DNA of 64,000 nucleotides, taken from positions 3,100,001 through 3,164,000 of the forward strand of contig OY762511.1 of NCBI GenBank assembly GCA_963665925.1, read 5' to 3'. The stretch comes from G963665925 sp963665925 (GTDB lineage Bacteria; Bacillota; Clostridia; Peptostreptococcales; Acidaminobacteraceae). The position numbers were made by a program, and so were the translations under genes. Of the stretch, positions 60,983 to 64,000 are shown piece by piece; position 1 is the stretch's first letter, and every line of letters starts with the position of its first letter. The notes beneath the pieces were generated by a model. The model was not told the DNA's origin. It saw nothing but the letters and a program-made list of their open reading frames with translations, and made no database searches.

Positions 60983-61927
60983 GTGGATCCAATTACACAT
61001 GGCGTCATAGGACTTGCATTGTCTTCGTTTTCCGGACAAGCCGTAAGTTTGGACAATCCTGTTTCAATTGGCGCAGCACTTGGGGCAATGTCGCCTGACA
61101 TTGACGTTGTTTCGCGCCTGTTTTTTGATGATATGGTCTACTGCAAGCATCATAGAGGATTTTCACACTCCATACCGTCATTGATCGGTCTGTCAGGGAT
61201 CATCACCTTTGCCCTGTCATTCATGTTTCCGGAAATGTCAGCACTTCAGGTCTTTATATGGACGTTGGCGGGTGCTTTCTCACATACCTTCTTTGACATT
61301 CTGAATTCATACGGAGCCATGCTTTTGAATAAGAAGGTTAAGGCGAGCCTGCTATCGCTCTACGATCCGATTTTATCGGTCATTGCATTGTTTCTCATCT
61401 TCAATAGAGGGCACAATGCCGTTACGCTTGGGTCGTCTGCCGGACTTTTCGGTATTTATATCGCTGTAAGGCTCTGGATGAAGGACAAGGCAAAACGAAG
61501 CATACTGGAACACTTCGGACACGGCTATAGCGTTGAAGAGGTTGAAATTTTACCTTCGCTGAAGGTCTTCTATAAGTGGGATTTCATTGTACATTCAAGT
61601 TCTCATGATATTGTGGGCAATTTCAATCAGTTCACGAAGAAGGTTCAAGTCGTTGAAAAACTCGTTAGAAAAGACAAGTACTTTGAAGAAATATTTATGA
61701 ATACAAATCTTGGGGCATATTTCAGTGATTTTACGCCTAACTTCCATATTGTTCCCTTTAGGGATATGGAGCATACGGTACTTAAGGTCATTGACCTCAG
61801 ATATCATTTCAAGGGTGAGTTCATGCATCATGCAGAACTCCGACTGGATGAAGGCTTTAACGTCATTGAATCTTATTTTCAACCCTATACGATCAATAAG
61901 CGTATACCGGTTCTTGAAACAGCTTAA
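60983..61927 (+). CDS. YdjM/DUF457-family membrane-bound metal-dependent hydrolase
   Basis: The protein has about 314 residues. It starts MDPITHGVIGLALSSF (GTG start), then GAMSPDIDVVSRLF, HHRGFSHSIPSLIG and GAFSHTFFDILNSYG, the Asp/His metal-binding pattern of the YdjM family. Four or five transmembrane helices make up the first 180 residues and a soluble C-terminal domain follows. GTG 60983 was chosen because AAGGAAGGTG lies just before it and family members start with MDPITHG; ATG 60953 is the alternative. The true substrate of the family is uncertain. Confidence 0.87.
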   Translation: MDPITHGVIGLALSSFSGQAVSLDNPVSIGAALGAMSPDIDVVSRLFFDDMVYCKHHRGFSHSIPSLIGLSGIITFALSFMFPEMSALQVFIWTLAGAFSHTFFDILNSYGAMLLNKKVKASLLSLYDPILSVIALFLIFNRGHNAVTLGSSAGLFGIYIAVRLWMKDKAKRSILEHFGHGYSVEEVEILPSLKVFYKWDFIVHSSSHDIVGNFNQFTKKVQVVEKLVRKDKYFEEIFMNTNLGAYFSDFTPNFHIVPFRDMEHTVLKVIDLRYHFKGEFMHHAELRLDEGFNVIESYFQPYTINKRIPVLETA

Positions 61928-61961
61928 ATTGAATCTTGTATTGCGAAGTTTTATAGAGTTT

Positions 61962-61997
61962 AAGGCGTATGGCAACATACGCCTTTATATTTTTTTG
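61962..61997 (+). terminator. Intrinsic terminator
   Basis: AAGGCGTATG (61962-61971) pairs with CATACGCCTT (61976-61985) around a GCAA loop and is followed by a T-rich tail. Confidence 0.85.
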
Positions 61998-62078
61998 AAA
62001 ATGGTGAAGCGTGTGTTAAAGTTATCTTGGAGAAGCAATTTTTAGACTGCGTGTCAGACATTTATAGCAGGTGAATCT

Positions 62079-62951
62079 ATGAATAAAATAGCTTTATTTG
62101 AAAATACGAGAATGCTCAATCGCAGAATTGAGCAAATTCTGAGCACATATTATGAGAACCGCATACATACCTACAGCAACACCATGATTGACAAGGGAAA
62201 TGTTCAGAAGCTGCTGGAAGATGTGAATCTGATCATTATGGACTTTGACAGCTATGACGTCAACCGGATTGAGATGCTGCGTAGTATCCGTGCGGCTGAA
62301 CCGGAGAGGCGCCTGCCGATAATTGTGCTATCATCCAAGGTCAATCGTAAGATGATTGTCGACCTTGCCCAAATTCGGGATATTGAAATCCTGTCAAAAC
62401 CCTTTGATGATGTGGCCCTTCTTCAAAAGGTGCTCAAATACAGGAACATAAAACTGAACTACGCGCAGGATGAGCAGAAATCTGAAAGCGTGGTGGCCTA
62501 TCAGGACCATCTCATTGAATGGGACGACCGGTTCAAAATCGGTCATGAAATTATTGACATGGAGCACAAGGGGCTCATGGACCAGTTTACACGGCTTTAT
62601 AAACTTATGCGTGATGGACGCGGGCATGAGTATTATTCAGATATGCTCAAGTTTTTGGACGAATACGTACAAAATCATTTTGAGCATGAGGAGCACCTTT
62701 TAAAAGAAATTGGGTATGACAAGCTCAGGGGCCATCAAATTCTGCATAAGAATTTCACGGACAAGGTCAAGGAAATTGTACATGCCCATGATGGAAACCC
62801 TGTGGATAATCTTGAACTCATACGAATCAACCTTTTTATAAAGAAATGGCTGGTCCACCATATCCTTGTTGAAGACAGAAAAATAGGGGATTTTCTTGAA
62901 GCACAGCTTAGAGAAGCACATCTGATGGGGACTCAGAAGCCTGATGTATAA
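62079..62951 (+). CDS. Receiver-hemerythrin fusion protein
   Basis: The protein has 290 residues. Residues 1-125 form a receiver-like domain with Asp in IIMDFDSYD and Lys in ILSKPFDD; the acidic pair near the N-terminus is weak (ALFENTRM), so phosphorylation may be altered. Residues about 150-285 are a bacteriohemerythrin with di-iron ligands in GHEIIDMEHKGL, HFEHEEHLLKEIGYDKLRGH, LHKNF and WLVHHILVEDRKIG. It could sense or carry oxygen in an anaerobe and pass the signal on. ATG 62079 has AGCAGGTG upstream. Confidence 0.88.
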   Translation: MNKIALFENTRMLNRRIEQILSTYYENRIHTYSNTMIDKGNVQKLLEDVNLIIMDFDSYDVNRIEMLRSIRAAEPERRLPIIVLSSKVNRKMIVDLAQIRDIEILSKPFDDVALLQKVLKYRNIKLNYAQDEQKSESVVAYQDHLIEWDDRFKIGHEIIDMEHKGLMDQFTRLYKLMRDGRGHEYYSDMLKFLDEYVQNHFEHEEHLLKEIGYDKLRGHQILHKNFTDKVKEIVHAHDGNPVDNLELIRINLFIKKWLVHHILVEDRKIGDFLEAQLREAHLMGTQKPDV

Positions 62952-63032
62952 CGGTTTCTGCAGCGAATCATCTAGGCTGTAGTAAGTTTTAAGTGTTTTT
63001 AAATGCGTGAGCGAAGCTGGGGAGTGGGGAAA

Positions 63033-63683
63033 ATGAAACGCGCAATGACAGATACCGCAAAGGCAATGCGGGCACAAGAAATACTGGATGCAGCTATAGC
63101 GCTTTATCAAGATGCATCTTTTGAAGAAATAAAAATGATAGACATTGCGAAGAAGGCAAAGGTCTCAAAAGGAACACTTTTCAATTATTACAAATCCAAG
63201 GAATCGCTCTTTATGGAGATTCTATTCATAGAATACGATAAGCGTTTTTCTGAAATGAAAAAAAGGATACTGGCTTACGAATCAATGGATGAAAAGGATT
63301 TTCGAAAGTTTATCCTTGATGAACTGAAGTCCATTCTCGATGAGAATTCGGTTTATATGCGCCTGAGTGCAATCAAGAATTCCATTCTGGAAAAAAATGT
63401 GGATTATGACATGATTCTAAAGGATAAAAAGGAGCTTTATGAAAATGGCATGCAAATTGCATATGAATTAGCCAAGAGATTCAATCGATTCACGCCAGAA
63501 GAGTTTATGGATTTCTTTATGGCACAAACCGCAATTACAATGGGTGTGCTAAGCATGTCTAAAACACCGGAACCACTTATGCTGGGAATGGAAGAACATG
63601 CGCTTACCGGTTTTAAAATTGAATTTCAGGATAAAACGCTGGAAATGATGGAAACTTTCATGGATGGATATTTCAGCATATGA
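63033..63683 (+). CDS. TetR/AcrR-family transcriptional regulator
   Basis: The protein has 216 residues. The N-terminal helix-turn-helix reads AQEILDAAIALYQDASFEEI, then DIAKKAKVSKGTLFNYYKSKESLFMEIL. The remainder is a helical ligand-binding domain. GGGGAGTGGGG precedes ATG 63033, and ATG 63003 is in frame but less likely. The next gene starts 22 bases after its stop and is probably co-transcribed, so it may be autoregulated with the sensor. Confidence 0.88.
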   Translation: MKRAMTDTAKAMRAQEILDAAIALYQDASFEEIKMIDIAKKAKVSKGTLFNYYKSKESLFMEILFIEYDKRFSEMKKRILAYESMDEKDFRKFILDELKSILDENSVYMRLSAIKNSILEKNVDYDMILKDKKELYENGMQIAYELAKRFNRFTPEEFMDFFMAQTAITMGVLSMSKTPEPLMLGMEEHALTGFKIEFQDKTLEMMETFMDGYFSI

Positions 63684-63705
63684 CCTAGCAAAACAGGAGA
63701 TAACC

Positions 63706-64000
63706 ATGAAGCTGAGTGCAAGAAGAAAAGTCATTATACCGCTGTTGTTTCTCGTACTGATCCCCGTAATTTTTGTCAGCTTTTTCTTCTACACAAATCA
63801 GGAAAAGCATCTTATCGAGACAAAAATAAGAATGGCCGAAGTGCGCATCGATGATATGGTCACAATGATTCAAAAGCATGAGAACACACTTGAAAGCAAG
63901 GTGCTGATGCTTGACTATATAAAGACCCTCGATATACAGGGCGGTTTTGTGCTTGAAGATGAGACCGTTATATATGCAAATGTGGGCGCGCTTGATATTG
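63706..64000 (+). CDS. N-terminus of a membrane sensor protein (3' truncated by window)
   Basis: Ninety-eight codons are visible from ATG 63706, preceded by CAGGAG. A basic start (MKLSARRKVIIP) and one transmembrane helix (about 9-28, LLFLVLIPVIFVSFFFY) are followed by a helical extracellular region and GGFVLEDETVIYANVG, resembling the start of a Cache-type sensor. It could be a chemoreceptor, a histidine kinase or a GGDEF protein; the output domain lies beyond the window. Confidence 0.7.
   Translation, partial: MKLSARRKVIIPLLFLVLIPVIFVSFFFYTNQEKHLIETKIRMAEVRIDDMVTMIQKHENTLESKVLMLDYIKTLDIQGGFVLEDETVIYANVGALDI

Overview
The window looks like a chromosome segment from an anaerobic, low-to-moderate GC Clostridia-type firmicute. 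The evidence is strong AGGAGG-like ribosome sites, frequent TTG and GTG starts, B. subtilis-type LexA and BirA boxes, a YolD/UvrX-type repair pair, DUF4317, MocR regulators, and many Cache, GGDEF and hemerythrin signalling proteins. A Fusibacter/Acidaminobacter-like host is a guess I cannot confirm. No rRNA genes and no CRISPR array are present; there is one intact tRNA gene.

Backbone, 1-39.8 kb: a 5'-truncated glycosidase; a cNMP-binding/DUF2225 protein; a Cache-GGDEF cyclase; glycerol dehydrogenase with a frameshifted PocR/AraC regulator; an SOS-controlled UvrD-like helicase; a TetR-autoregulated iron-sulfur protein; a BirA-controlled bioB-bioY-bioA-bioD operon; a two-component pair behind a sigma-54 promoter; an APC permease behind a structured leader RNA; a sigma-54 activator; yhdT-panF; an NhaC antiporter with a MocR regulator; DUF4317; an SOS-controlled Y-family polymerase with YolD; exonuclease III; a cupin-PhzF pair divergent from a second MocR; a frameshifted membrane protein; and a Cache histidine kinase.

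Accretion island, 39.8-58.2 kb: the 3' end of a tRNA-Leu(CAA) gene (58131-58217, minus strand) has been used repeatedly as an integration site. A perfect 57-bp copy of the tRNA 3' end lies at 46410-46466, and at least two (probably three) decayed 'hairpin + TGGTGCCGAAG' units lie at about 39.84, 44.0 and 46.2 kb. The youngest element (46410-58187, about 11.7 kb) is visibly AT-rich. It carries a phage-type repressor switch, a Rep_trans rolling-circle initiator with a pT181-like nick hairpin, xis, and a tyrosine integrase split by an IS3-family insertion. It also carries an unrecognised overlapping two-gene cargo clipped by an IS256-family insertion, and a membrane/coiled-coil protein. Paired GATTAGCA repeats lie inside both ends. 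No conjugation genes are visible, so it resembles an integrative mobilizable element that is now immobilised. Older layers hold a FIST-chemoreceptor pair with its own sigma-54 promoter and repeat array, integrase and transposase remnants, a small nucleotide-hydrolase-like protein and a 7TM-GGDEF cyclase.

Right flank, 58.2-64 kb: a secreted transglutaminase-like protein, a methyltransferase, a YdjM-like membrane hydrolase, a receiver-hemerythrin protein, a TetR regulator and the start of a sensor protein.

The best candidates for something undescribed are the two-gene cargo at 54.1-55.8 kb, the tandem att accretion, the leader RNA at 20.25-20.42 kb, and the two sigma-54 promoters with their own upstream repeat arrays.
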